From contig CAAGIG010000074.1 in assembly GCA_900769885.1 (NCBI GenBank), forward strand, positions 1 to 38,534: a stretch of DNA of 38,534 nucleotides. Reading direction: 5' to 3'. Source of the stretch: Rikenellaceae bacterium. GTDB taxonomy: Bacteria; Bacteroidota; Bacteroidia; Bacteroidales; UBA932. The translations under genes were made by a program, and so were the position numbers. Every line of letters starts with the position of its first letter. The first letter of the stretch is position 1. A model generated the notes under the pieces. The model had not been told where the DNA came from. It made no database searches and saw nothing but the letters and a program-made list of their open reading frames with translations. Shown one piece after another: positions 1-8,083 of this stretch.

Positions 1-528
1 TTCAATAATTGACTCATCTGCAAAGCCCAGACGGGTGGCGTGCTCATAATAAGCGGCCATCCCTTTCAAGCCATACATCAGCAACTCTTTCAAAGAACGG
101 ATATCCTCATTTGCAATTCTCAAGACCCCCATACTCATTCCCATAGCATTATAAGTATCCTTGGCTCCGTTCCACTTCAATTCTGGAATATCTGCAACAC
201 TGATACCGTTATCGTGAGCCATCTGCAACAACTCATCTCTCAAAACGATCCCCCTATCGACTCGTTCCAATATACTTTTATCATCAAAATTGGCATTGGT
301 TATAGTCGAGAACATCGCATCACAGATATACTTGCCATATTTGGTATCCGGCTTAATACCATTGACAGACAATGTATACCCCAGTGTGCCTATTCCCCTG
401 ACCACTGCTAACAATAAATCCATATTCAGAGAGGTCTGTGGGAGCTTGCCACAAACACCTTTCAACATACAACCGCTACCTTTGGCTGTCTCCTGACACT
501 GGTAGCAAAACATCTTCATCTCATTCAT
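1..528 (-). CDS. hcp: Hydroxylamine reductase / hybrid-cluster protein Hcp, N-terminal 176 codons (partial)
   Basis: The minus-strand frame is open from the ATG at 528 to the left edge, so only the N-terminal part of a roughly 550-residue family is present. The protein starts MNEMKMFCYQCQETAKGSGC. Cysteines C8, C11, C20 and C26 give a C-x2-C-x8-C-x5-C pattern, typical of the N-terminal iron-sulfur cluster of the Hcp class found in anaerobes. Hcp proteins carry a second hybrid Fe-S-O cluster further downstream (not in view) and reduce NO or hydroxylamine under nitrosative stress in the cytoplasm. ATGs at 519 and 513 are alternative starts. The gene is divergent from a Crp/Fnr regulator. It has a -7 box at 557-550 and a palindrome about 41 bases upstream of the predicted transcript start, so activation by that regulator is likely. 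Family assignment is firm; the physiological substrate is inferred. Confidence 0.93.
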   Translation of the reverse strand, partial: MNEMKMFCYQCQETAKGSGCMLKGVCGKLPQTSLNMDLLLAVVRGIGTLGYTLSVNGIKPDTKYGKYICDAMFSTITNANFDDKSILERVDRGIVLRDELLQMAHDNGISVADIPELKWNGAKDTYNAMGMSMGVLRIANEDIRSLKELLMYGLKGMAAYYEHATRLGFADESIIE

Positions 529-549
529 ACCGTAAATTTTTATTTTTTG

Positions 550-557
550 CAAAAGTA
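550..557 (-). promoter_or_regulatory. -7 box of the hcp promoter
   Basis: On the minus strand this reads TACTTTTG, a full match to the Bacteroidota -7 element TAnnTTTG. It predicts a transcript start near 546-547 and a leader of about 18 bases before the ATG at 528. No TTTG lies at the usual -33 distance; that place is taken by the palindrome at 579-596, as expected for a promoter that needs an activator. Confidence 0.6.
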
Positions 558-578
558 CCAATAGCATAATGGATAATT

Positions 579-596
579 TGGTAACATTTGTTACCA
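579..596. promoter_or_regulatory. Perfect inverted-repeat operator between hcp and the Crp/Fnr regulator
   Basis: The sequence is TGGTAACA-TT-TGTTACCA, two perfect 8-base arms around a 2-base centre. Size and symmetry fit a Crp/Fnr-family dimer site. Its centre (587.5) lies about 41 bases upstream of the predicted hcp transcript start, the classic class II activator position, and about 47 bases upstream of the predicted start for the regulator gene. It probably binds the product of 636-1307; this is inferred from position only. Confidence 0.7.
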
Positions 597-623
597 GAGA
601 ATCGATTATTGTGCCGATATTGC

Positions 624-631
624 TAATTTTG
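624..631 (+). promoter_or_regulatory. -7 box directly before the regulator start codon
   Basis: TAATTTTG matches TAnnTTTG exactly and ends only four bases before the ATG at 636. The in-frame codon at 624-626 is a stop, so the start cannot be further upstream. If this box is used, the mRNA would be leaderless or nearly so. No good -33 element is present at 19-20 bases. Confidence 0.5.
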
Positions 632-635
632 TAGA

Positions 636-1307
636 ATGAAAGAGGAATATTATATCAAATTGACACAATCCCCACTATTCAAGGGACTCGATGCTAAAGA
701 GATTGAATCATTGATTGAGATTTCTGAATACAAAGTAGTCGAGTTTGACAAAAAAGAGATTTTGACAACTGAAGGGGAACGTTGCAAATGGGCTGACATC
801 ATCCTTGAAGGAGAACTTTCAACAAAGATGGAGAGTTTCTCGGGAAAAATGGTAGAGGTGAGCAAACTTTTTCCAGGCACTATCATTGCTCCGGCATATC
901 TGTTTGCCAAAGAAGGGAGATACCCGGTAACGGTTTATGCAGAAACTAACGTTACAGTTCTAAGATTCACAACCTCCGAATTTGGAAAGATTCTCGACAA
1001 GGAGCAGGTGTTAAGATGGAATTTTCTCCGCATTCTTTCCGAGATTACAGTATTCCTAGCATCCAAAATGAGAATCCTCACTTTATATACAATAAGGGAA
1101 AAGGTGCTGCATATGCTCAAAATTCTTTCGGAGCAGCAAAACTCCACAACTATCACTCTCGACAAATCAAGACAAAGTATAGCAGAAGAGTTCGGTATTC
1201 AAAAGTTTTCACTGATGAGAAGCCTCGCCGCTCTGGCTGATGAAGGGATAATTGAAATAGATGGCAAGAATATTGTAATTCTTAAGCCGGAACAATTGAT
1301 TTACTAA
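636..1307 (+). CDS. Crp/Fnr family transcriptional regulator, probable regulator of hcp (HcpR-like)
   Basis: This 223-residue protein has the two-part Crp/Fnr layout: an N-terminal cyclic-nucleotide-binding-type beta-roll (about residues 10-125), a long dimerisation helix, and a C-terminal winged helix-turn-helix (about 165-215, including QSIAEEFGIQKFSLMRSLAAL). There is no N-terminal cysteine cluster of the FNR type, so oxygen sensing by an Fe-S cluster is unlikely. HcpR proteins of related bacteria respond to nitrosative stress, and adjacency to hcp supports that role here. The ATG at 636 is the only plausible start because a stop lies in frame at 624. It probably binds the palindrome at 579-596 and may also control itself. 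The family is certain; the HcpR role is inferred from context. Confidence 0.85.
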   Translation: MKEEYYIKLTQSPLFKGLDAKEIESLIEISEYKVVEFDKKEILTTEGERCKWADIILEGELSTKMESFSGKMVEVSKLFPGTIIAPAYLFAKEGRYPVTVYAETNVTVLRFTTSEFGKILDKEQVLRWNFLRILSEITVFLASKMRILTLYTIREKVLHMLKILSEQQNSTTITLDKSRQSIAEEFGIQKFSLMRSLAALADEGIIEIDGKNIVILKPEQLIY

Positions 1308-1353
1308 TGGGCAATTCTATGGCGCAACAGATGAAGTACTCATAAAAAAGAAC

Positions 1354-1384
1354 TTGTATAATTGAAGGGTTTGCATCATATTTG
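1354..1384 (+). promoter_or_regulatory. Probable promoter of glsA
   Basis: TTG at 1354-1356 is followed after 20 bases by CATATTTG at 1377-1384, one mismatch from TAnnTTTG. The predicted leader to the ATG at 1403 is about 15 bases. This suggests glsA has its own promoter rather than depending only on read-through from the regulator gene. Confidence 0.4.
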
Positions 1385-1402
1385 CACAAAATATAGACTG
1401 GA

Positions 1403-2317
1403 ATGAACTATCAGAAAATACTTGAAGAAATTTATAATGAGATACAACCATTTGCCAAAGATGGCAAACAGGCCGATTATATCCCGGCCCTGGCAAGGAT
1501 AAATCCCGACCAGTTTGGAATGTGTCTGCACACTACCAATGGAGACGAATTTTGTATAGAACAGGCCGATACCAAATTTTCAATACAAAGTATATCAAAA
1601 GTACTCTCACTGGCTCTTTGTTTGAGCATCGAGGGTAAGAAACTTTGGGAACGCGTAGGTAAAGAGCCCTCAGGTGCCGCATTCAACTCTTTGATACAGC
1701 TAGAATTGGAGAACGGAATTCCCAGAAATCCATTTATAAACGCCGGAAACATAGTTGTTGCCGATGTTTTATTGAGCCGTCTGAAAGATCCTGAAAAGAA
1801 ATTCATCGACTTTATCAGAGCACTATGCGATGATGACACTATTGATTACAATCTTGAAGTTGCAAGTTCTGAGAGAGAAAAAAGCTATTTGAATGCTGCG
1901 ATAATAAACCTTCTCAAATACCACAACAACATTGAAAATGATATTGAGGATGTACTTGCCTTGTATTTCAAAATGTGCTCAGTGGAGATGAGCTGCAGAC
2001 AATTGGCTAAAGCATTCCTTGCATTTGCTGACCACAAAACAAGATTTGACTACGCAGGAGTATACCTTACAAGTTCAAGGGTAAAGAGAATCAACTCCCT
2101 TATGCAAACCTGTGGTTTTTATGATGAAGCGGGAGAATTCTCATTCCTTGTAGGTTTACCCGGCAAAAGTGGAGTAGGCGGAGGAATCGTAGCGATTCAC
2201 CCGAAACTTTATTCGGTAGCAGTATGGTCGCCAAGACTAAATCCAAAAGGAAACTCCATTATGGGAATGAAAGCTTTGGAATTGCTCACTACAAAAACAG
2301 AAGAATCTATTTTCTAA
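1403..2317 (+). CDS. glsA: Glutaminase (glutamine to glutamate plus ammonia)
   Basis: A 304-residue serine-dependent beta-lactamase-fold glutaminase (EC 3.5.1.2) of normal full length. The catalytic S-x-x-K lies in FSIQSISKV (S63, K66), and further family motifs such as NPFINAGNIVV and the glycine-rich GKSGVGGGIVA near residue 255 are present. It has no signal peptide, so it acts in the cytoplasm, releasing ammonia from glutamine for nitrogen balance or acid resistance. It follows the Crp/Fnr regulator by 95 bases with its own weak promoter, and ends at a strong bidirectional terminator. Confidence 0.95.
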   Translation: MNYQKILEEIYNEIQPFAKDGKQADYIPALARINPDQFGMCLHTTNGDEFCIEQADTKFSIQSISKVLSLALCLSIEGKKLWERVGKEPSGAAFNSLIQLELENGIPRNPFINAGNIVVADVLLSRLKDPEKKFIDFIRALCDDDTIDYNLEVASSEREKSYLNAAIINLLKYHNNIENDIEDVLALYFKMCSVEMSCRQLAKAFLAFADHKTRFDYAGVYLTSSRVKRINSLMQTCGFYDEAGEFSFLVGLPGKSGVGGGIVAIHPKLYSVAVWSPRLNPKGNSIMGMKALELLTTKTEESIF

Positions 2318-2339
2318 AGAAATACAGGAGAAAAAAAAT

Positions 2340-2372
2340 ACGGTTGCCCATTTTGAATGGACAACCGTTTTC
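2340..2372. terminator. Bidirectional intrinsic terminator between glsA and the DUF6029 gene
   Basis: ACGGTTGcCCATT (2340-2352) pairs with AATGGaCAACCGT (2356-2368) around a 3-base loop, followed by a T-run on the plus strand and, on the minus strand, by the complement of the A-run at 2332-2340. It serves the two convergent transcripts. Confidence 0.85.
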
Positions 2373-2391
2373 TTTATATAGTTTGTTATGA

Positions 2392-3984
2392 TTAAAGCAT
2401 AACAACTACTGACAAGTTAAATCCGGTATATGCAGGGGTCATACGACATACACCACCTGAACATAGATAACCTTCTTTAAATCTTCCGGCATTCAACGCA
2501 CAACGAACTTTGTTGTATGAGTAACTTACACTACCATTGATATAGTGGTGTTTGGTATCACCATAGTTCCACATATCCTGTACTGTAATACTCCAACGGG
2601 GTGCCAAGTTGTACTCAATCAAAGCAGCTGCCCAGTTCTTGTGATCCTCTTTTGTATAAAGGTGTTGAAGTTCCAATCTTACAGAGTTTTTACGATTGAT
2701 TTTGTAAGTCAAATCGGCAACAACTGTATGAGAGTTCCAAAGTTTGGTATCTTTACCGGTAGTTTTTGGATTGAAAGTTTGCCAAGTATAGTAAAGGATC
2801 ATTTTTAGATCTTTACCGAACCAGCGTTCAACATCCAAAGTCAAATCACGGAACAACAATTCGCTTGCACCGTAAGCTCCTGTATACATATCATAGACAC
2901 CACCATAATATGTAGAGAAGTTACCGTGGATTTTCATACCTTTCTTACCACCGATAGCAGTATTTTTCTTGAAGTTGTAGAACAAGTCTACTTGTCCACC
3001 AAGTTCATCAGCCTGAGGTGTATAAGGGTTCATTGTTGCAAGAGAATATGTATGTTGCTGTGTTAGAGCAGGTACATAGTTGATATATGTGTATGACAAC
3101 AAATTCTCTTGTTGATCTCTAAGACCTTGGAAGAAAGGATTTTGAAGTTTTCTGAATGAAACCAAACCACCGAATCCGTTTCCTGAGTAACCAAAATCTA
3201 CTTGGATAGATTGGGTTCCTGTAGTATCGTGGTGGTTATAGAATGCAGGATCTGCCTGGCGGGAAACATATTCTCCGCTAAGTTGGAAACCTTCATAACC
3301 CATTTGCAAACGTGCAGAGTAACCTAAAGTGTGAGGTTTAAGGCTCTCATCTGCAAATGCACCATAAGATTCATATTTGTCAAGAACACTTGCTGCAACG
3401 GTCAACTCAAAGTTTTCCATTTTAGCCAAACGTGAGATTGAGAAATTCAAATCTGCACCTGAAACCATTGAATTGGTATATTTGTCATAGTCTCTTACGC
3501 GACCATAGATACCTTTAATGGTCAAGAAATCACCGAAGGTATAACCAACTCTTACACCTTGTAGAGCATTGTTGATACCCAAAGTTCTATCTTCGTATGT
3601 ACGGAAAAGGATACCGCTACCGAATTGTTCATAAAGACTACCGAAACGGATATCCCAACCTTTTCTTACAAAGCTTGCATATACATCATATCTGTAAAAC
3701 ATTGAGCCTTGCTCACCGGTAGGACCACCAAAGTAGCCGATAATAGGGGGAAGATACGCCTCCAATTGACCACCAATCGAGAAACCTCCTTTGGTATAAT
3801 CGAACTTCAAATAGTTATTTGAACCCATTCTTCCTTCAGGAGTAATAGCCTTAACAGCATCATCCTTCAAATAATAAGTGGTATTGGTCTCGTAACTTGC
3901 AGAAAATTGTCCCTTATCATCCTGTGCAAAAAGGGCAAAGGATGATAAAGCGACAACTATAATACTTGATAAAAGTTTCTTCAT
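2392..3984 (-). CDS. DUF6029-type outer-membrane beta-barrel protein, last gene of the dsbD operon
   Basis: A 530-residue protein with a signal peptide (MKKLLSSIIVVALSSFALFAQ) and then repeated amphipathic, aromatic-rich beta strands ending in hydrophobic VVVML, as in outer-membrane barrels. The sequence resembles Bacteroidota proteins labelled DUF6029; no substrate is known to me. Near the C-terminus are three cysteines, C495, C508 and C513, the last two as C-SGGV-C, unusual for an outer-membrane barrel and notable in an operon for thiol-disulfide exchange. It lies six bases after the TlpA-like gene in the same direction. It may receive electrons or have its disulfide maintained by the upstream gene products; that is inference. 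Confidence 0.75.
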   Translation of the reverse strand: MKKLLSSIIVVALSSFALFAQDDKGQFSASYETNTTYYLKDDAVKAITPEGRMGSNNYLKFDYTKGGFSIGGQLEAYLPPIIGYFGGPTGEQGSMFYRYDVYASFVRKGWDIRFGSLYEQFGSGILFRTYEDRTLGINNALQGVRVGYTFGDFLTIKGIYGRVRDYDKYTNSMVSGADLNFSISRLAKMENFELTVAASVLDKYESYGAFADESLKPHTLGYSARLQMGYEGFQLSGEYVSRQADPAFYNHHDTTGTQSIQVDFGYSGNGFGGLVSFRKLQNPFFQGLRDQQENLLSYTYINYVPALTQQHTYSLATMNPYTPQADELGGQVDLFYNFKKNTAIGGKKGMKIHGNFSTYYGGVYDMYTGAYGASELLFRDLTLDVERWFGKDLKMILYYTWQTFNPKTTGKDTKLWNSHTVVADLTYKINRKNSVRLELQHLYTKEDHKNWAAALIEYNLAPRWSITVQDMWNYGDTKHHYINGSVSYSYNKVRCALNAGRFKEGYLCSGGVCRMTPAYTGFNLSVVVML

Positions 3985-3990
3985 AGATTA

Positions 3991-4479
3991 TTACTGAACT
4001 TTTAGAATTTCTTCAAACAACTCTTCTTCGTTGCCTGGAGTATATCCAATATGAGTGTAAACGATGTTACCTTTTCTATCCAAAAGGATAACGGTAGGTT
4101 GTGTTTGAACATTCATTGCTCTCTTAAGGTCACCATTTACATCCAATAGGAAAAGGAAATCATTCCAACCACGTCCGTTGACCATAGGTGCAACTTTTGA
4201 GCTAGAACGTGAGTCGTCGGTTGAAACTGCTACAAATTTGAATTCAGCTTCATCTTGCCAATCAGAATAAACGTCATTGATGGCGCCCAATTCCTGAAGA
4301 CAAGGTTTACAGGTTGTGTACCAGAAAGAGATAACTACAGGTACACCATCTTCCATAACTGACTGGATATTGAAAGCATTGCCTTCCAAGTCAGTCACTT
4401 CAATATTGGGAAGGCCCTTTTGAGCCATTCCCAACATAGGAAGTAGAAGTGCTATTACAAATAATAGTGAACGCTTCAT
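3991..4479 (-). CDS. TlpA-like exported thioredoxin-fold protein
   Basis: A 162-residue protein with a cleavable signal peptide (residues 1-19, ending LGMAQ) and one AhpC/TSA-TlpA thioredoxin domain. The redox motif is C57-K-P-C60 in FWYTTCKPC. It is expected to act in the periplasm as a thiol-disulfide reductase fed by DsbD. It sits between the Omp28/BACON lipoprotein gene (gap 9) and the DUF6029 barrel gene (gap 6), so it is clearly cotranscribed. It may reduce cysteines in the neighbouring lipoprotein or barrel. Confidence 0.88.
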   Translation of the reverse strand: MKRSLLFVIALLLPMLGMAQKGLPNIEVTDLEGNAFNIQSVMEDGVPVVISFWYTTCKPCLQELGAINDVYSDWQDEAEFKFVAVSTDDSRSSSKVAPMVNGRGWNDFLFLLDVNGDLKRAMNVQTQPTVILLDRKGNIVYTHIGYTPGNEEELFEEILKVQ

Positions 4480-4488
4480 ACTAAATTA

Positions 4489-5925
4489 TTATTCGTATTT
4501 GAATACACAAATATCGTTGCCTTTGATGTCGATAACTTGGTCAATAATCGAACCGAAGTCTTTGTAGTCAACGCTACCTACAGAACCTTTCTTGAATCCG
4601 TCAGCATATGAAACATAAGCTACAACGTGAAGGTTAGCAGCGTTTTTAATGCTTGAAGGGATAGCGATATTGTAGTGGAAATCTTTGTGACCGTTAGCTT
4701 CACCAGTGAACTCGTCACCATAGATACCTGTAAGTTCTTTACGAACTACATAGTTGTGAACATAGTCTGATCCACCGCTGTTTTGGTTGTATACGATACC
4801 GTCTTCAAGTAGGAATACAGAGATTTTGTATGTACCAGCTTCTTTGGTTGCAACAGTTAGGTTAACATCTACGTTAGATGAAGAAACTGAAACGAAACCA
4901 CCAATGTTAGATTTTGAAGGTTGAAGAGTGATAGCTTCAGTAGCTACATCCATAAACATTTTGCTTGCAGTTGCTACAGGGTAGTTAGAAATGTCAGCAT
5001 AACCGTTCATAATACCTGTAGGATATCCACCGATTTGGTATAGGCTGCTGAAGTTATTTGTACCATTGTAAGCCAAACCACCTTCTGAAGAAGTAGCGTG
5101 CAATGTGAAAGGAATGATACGTCCAGGAAGGCCGTCCATAGCTACTTCGATAGATTCAGCCATTGTAGGACAATAACCGCACCAGGTAGCGGTAAATCTC
5201 ATTGCGATAGATCTTCTATAGAAAGTTTTAGAGAAGTCAGCTGCCATTTCACCCATTTGTTGAACGGTAACAGTTGCTTCGATTTGACCATCTTCAGATA
5301 CCAAGTTGATAACACCATCTCTTAGGTCGCCGGTGTTTTCAGCAACATTGATAGTTACAACAGATGCCATATATTTAGATCTTGTAGCATTGTCAGCCAA
5401 AAGAACTGAATCAGGATATTCAACACCTTTAACTGTAATCCAAGATGCATCGGTTGTTACATTGTATTTAACGTTAGCATTAACTTCAAATGTTTTGTCA
5501 CCAGCATCTGAACCAAGACCTACAACTGACAATACAGGAGCAATACCTTGAGGACCTTCTTGAACGATCCAGTTTTTGATAAGACCACCGTTAACTGCTA
5601 GAGAGAAATAACCAACTCTTTCTTCTAGAGAAGTGTTAGCTTCTTTTGCTTCAATGTTAATTGTGTTTTCACCGCTAAAACCACTTAGAGGAGAAACTTT
5701 TACCCAGCTAAGACCATTATTTACTTGCCAGCTTGATTCGAAGTTGTAAGTAACTGATGCTTTAGCACCTGCTTCAGCACCAAGAACGATTGTTGATTCT
5801 TCAAGTGGAGTAGGTTCGCCGCCTGGTTGTTCAGGGCCATTAGGTTTGTCTTGAGTACAAGAAACCATTACAGGAGCTATCATTAGAGATAGACCTAGAA
5901 GTAAATTGATCGATTTTTTTAACAT
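4489..5925 (-). CDS. Lipoprotein with two BACON domains and an Omp28-type thioredoxin-fold domain
   Basis: A 478-residue lipoprotein with lipobox VMVSC (lipidated C23) and a Pro/Gly-rich linker. It has two BACON domains (about residues 43-124 and 129-225; each with an SW-x-V/I-T/K core), then an Omp28-related domain with a thioredoxin-type motif C249-G-Y-C252 in RFTATWCGYCPTM. BACON domains are usually carbohydrate- or mucin-facing modules of Bacteroidota surface proteins. The CGYC motif implies redox chemistry outside the cytoplasm. It is 19 bases downstream of dsbD, so DsbD is the likely electron source. The partner substrate is unknown. Confidence 0.85.
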   Translation of the reverse strand: MLKKSINLLLGLSLMIAPVMVSCTQDKPNGPEQPGGEPTPLEESTIVLGAEAGAKASVTYNFESSWQVNNGLSWVKVSPLSGFSGENTINIEAKEANTSLEERVGYFSLAVNGGLIKNWIVQEGPQGIAPVLSVVGLGSDAGDKTFEVNANVKYNVTTDASWITVKGVEYPDSVLLADNATRSKYMASVVTINVAENTGDLRDGVINLVSEDGQIEATVTVQQMGEMAADFSKTFYRRSIAMRFTATWCGYCPTMAESIEVAMDGLPGRIIPFTLHATSSEGGLAYNGTNNFSSLYQIGGYPTGIMNGYADISNYPVATASKMFMDVATEAITLQPSKSNIGGFVSVSSSNVDVNLTVATKEAGTYKISVFLLEDGIVYNQNSGGSDYVHNYVVRKELTGIYGDEFTGEANGHKDFHYNIAIPSSIKNAANLHVVAYVSYADGFKKGSVGSVDYKDFGSIIDQVIDIKGNDICVFKYE

Positions 5926-5944
5926 AATAAATTGGTATTAAAAA

Positions 5945-7915
5945 TTAATAATTTTGTTTTCCAGTTTCCAAGAATTGGATAAATGCTTCTACATCAAGAT
6001 CATATCCACGAGGATCTGCAAGAAGTTTGCCACCTTTTCCTTCAAGGATATAACAAGGTTGAGCATTTACACCATATTGTTTGTATGCGATAAATGAGTT
6101 AATCTTACCTAGAGTCTTAAGGGTTCTTCCCGAATCATCCTTAATCCATTCTTCTTCAGGAACAGACATCTTGTCGTCACAATAAAGGGCAACAACAATA
6201 TAGTCGTTTCTAAGGATTTCAAGAACTCGAGGGTCAGACCAAACTCTTTGTTCCATTTCACGACAGTTTACACAAGCGTGACCGGTGAAGTCGATAAATA
6301 GAGGTTTGCCCGCTTTTTCAGCAAATTCCTGAGCTTGTTTTAGTTCAAAGAATCCGTTGATACCATTAGACAATTTGAGCTTGTCACCATATTTAACGGT
6401 AGAAACATCATAACCGTCCATTTCGTGTGCTACAGAGTTGTCATAGAACCAACCTTTCTCCTGTTGAGGAGGAAGATATCCTGAAAGCGCTTGAAGAGGA
6501 GCACCGAACAAACCGCTGATCAAATATGCATCGAATAGAACAGCAATCAAGGTAAATACAAGTCTGACAGGTCCCCATTTCTGGAATTTGTCAACACCTT
6601 TGAAAGGAATAAGGTTCAACATAAACAATACAAGACCTGTTGCTATAACAATCCAAATTACCAAATAGATGTCACGAGGAAGGATGTTCCAGTGGTATGC
6701 CTGGTCTGCCATTGACAAGAATTTGAAAGCCAATGCAGTTTCAACAAAACCAAGAACAACTTTAACGCTTGCAAGCCATCCACCGCTCTTAGGCATTTTG
6801 CTCAACAATGAAGGGAACATTGCCAACAATGTGAATGGGAATGCAAATGCAATTGAGAACACCAACATTGTAACGATAGGTGTCCAGAATTCACCTGAAA
6901 TTGATTGGATAACCACTGTACCAACGATTGGACCTGTACAAGAGAATGATACAAGAACCAATGTCAATGCCATAAAGAAGATACCACCAAGTCCTTTTGT
7001 ATCAGCACGGCTGTCAGTCTTGGTTGTAAGAGAAGAAGGAAGTGTAATCTCGAACAAACCGAAGAATGAAAGAGCGAATACGATGAATACAATAAAGAAG
7101 ATGATATTAGGTAGCCAGTTGGTAGCCAACCAGTTGAAAATATCTACTGTAACAGCATCACCACCAAAGATACGGGTAATAAGAATCAAAGCAGCGATAG
7201 GAAGGGTGTACAATAGTACAATGAAAAATCCATACAAGAATGCTCTGCGTCTACCTGTACGAGGGTCTGGTGAACCTTTCATAAAGAATGAAACTGTCAT
7301 AGGCACCATAGGGAAAATACAAGGGGTCAACAATGCAACCAATCCCCAAATGAATGCTTCAATAATCATTGCCCAAAGGTTACCTGTGGTAGATACGTCA
7401 ACAGGCTTAACTTCAGCAACTGCAACTTCATCTTCGTAGCCGGGTAGAATTTCTGCCATCTCGGTAGGTACTGAGAAATTGAACTCAGTGTCAGCCAAGG
7501 GAGAACAATTTGTGTCATCACAAGTCATCCACTCAACGTAGATTTTGAAATCTGCACTTTCTTTCAAAAGGTTGAATCTTTGAGTAAAAGAGACAGTTCC
7601 TTCATAATAACCAATTTCCATCATAAATACATCATCAAAGAATTTATGAGGAGCTTGAGAAACTTGAAGACCTCCTACTTTTTCAGCACCACCATTCTTG
7701 ATAGTGAAATCAATAATAGTTGCCGGAGGGCCTAACTCAGTACGGGTTGTATCGTAGACGTGCCACGATGAATCAATTTGGGCTGTAACAACCACATCAA
7801 AAATCTTTTCATCAATCATATTAACCTTTGTCTTCCATTGCGCACGCTGAGGTTGGGCAAAGATTGCAGTTGATGACAACAACAATGCTAATACTAGCAG
7901 AATTTTGTTCTTCAT
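5945..7915 (-). CDS. dsbD: Thiol:disulfide interchange protein DsbD, transmembrane electron conduit
   Basis: The preferred start is the ATG at 7915 (MKNKILLVLALLLSSTAIFA, a clear signal peptide), giving 656 residues; an ATG eight codons upstream is possible but spoils the signal. Three modules are visible. The first is an N-terminal periplasmic alpha-type domain with C132-x4-C137. The second is a membrane domain of about eight helices with one redox cysteine in LLTPCIFPM (C199) and one in SFSCTGP (C326). The third is a C-terminal thioredoxin domain with CVNC at about residues 547-550. These match the cysteine pairs of DsbD, which carries electrons from cytoplasmic thioredoxin across the inner membrane. 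It is the first gene of a four-gene operon with exported thioredoxin-fold partners. Confidence 0.93.
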   Translation of the reverse strand: MKNKILLVLALLLSSTAIFAQPQRAQWKTKVNMIDEKIFDVVVTAQIDSSWHVYDTTRTELGPPATIIDFTIKNGGAEKVGGLQVSQAPHKFFDDVFMMEIGYYEGTVSFTQRFNLLKESADFKIYVEWMTCDDTNCSPLADTEFNFSVPTEMAEILPGYEDEVAVAEVKPVDVSTTGNLWAMIIEAFIWGLVALLTPCIFPMVPMTVSFFMKGSPDPRTGRRRAFLYGFFIVLLYTLPIAALILITRIFGGDAVTVDIFNWLATNWLPNIIFFIVFIVFALSFFGLFEITLPSSLTTKTDSRADTKGLGGIFFMALTLVLVSFSCTGPIVGTVVIQSISGEFWTPIVTMLVFSIAFAFPFTLLAMFPSLLSKMPKSGGWLASVKVVLGFVETALAFKFLSMADQAYHWNILPRDIYLVIWIVIATGLVLFMLNLIPFKGVDKFQKWGPVRLVFTLIAVLFDAYLISGLFGAPLQALSGYLPPQQEKGWFYDNSVAHEMDGYDVSTVKYGDKLKLSNGINGFFELKQAQEFAEKAGKPLFIDFTGHACVNCREMEQRVWSDPRVLEILRNDYIVVALYCDDKMSVPEEEWIKDDSGRTLKTLGKINSFIAYKQYGVNAQPCYILEGKGGKLLADPRGYDLDVEAFIQFLETGKQNY

Positions 7916-7954
7916 TTCTACTTTTCTTTTACAATACAATATATTTTAAAGGTA

Positions 7955-7985
7955 CAAAAATATAATATTTTTTTTGAGATACAAA
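7955..7985 (-). promoter_or_regulatory. Promoter of the dsbD operon
   Basis: On the minus strand TTTG (7985-7982), a 19-base spacer and TATTTTTG (7962-7955) match the Bacteroidota -33/-7 pattern. The predicted leader before the ATG at 7915 is about 35 bases. The promoter lies just after the terminator of the upstream lipoprotein gene. Confidence 0.75.
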
Positions 7986-8013
7986 GAAAAGAATCCTATT
8001 CTGATTTAGTGAC

Positions 8014-8048
8014 AAAAAATAGCCTTGCAGAGATTTCCCTGCAAGGCT
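8014..8048 (-). terminator. Intrinsic terminator of the BACON lipoprotein gene
   Basis: AGCCTTGCAG (8021-8030) and CTGCAAGGCT (8039-8048) form a perfect 10-base stem with an 8-base loop. On the minus strand the stem is followed by ATTTTTTG, so it ends transcription of the gene at 8084-10096. Confidence 0.9.
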
Positions 8049-8083
8049 ACAATTTATTGTTTTACAAGTCTCTTTATTTTGAA

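Noticed and set aside
40..411. Plus-strand open frame of 123 codons at the left end
   Set aside because: It is antisense to hcp, whose minus-strand frame carries the complete cysteine pattern of the family.
6669..7439. Plus-strand open frame of 256 codons
   Set aside because: It is entirely antisense to the conserved membrane domain of dsbD and its product has no recognisable features.
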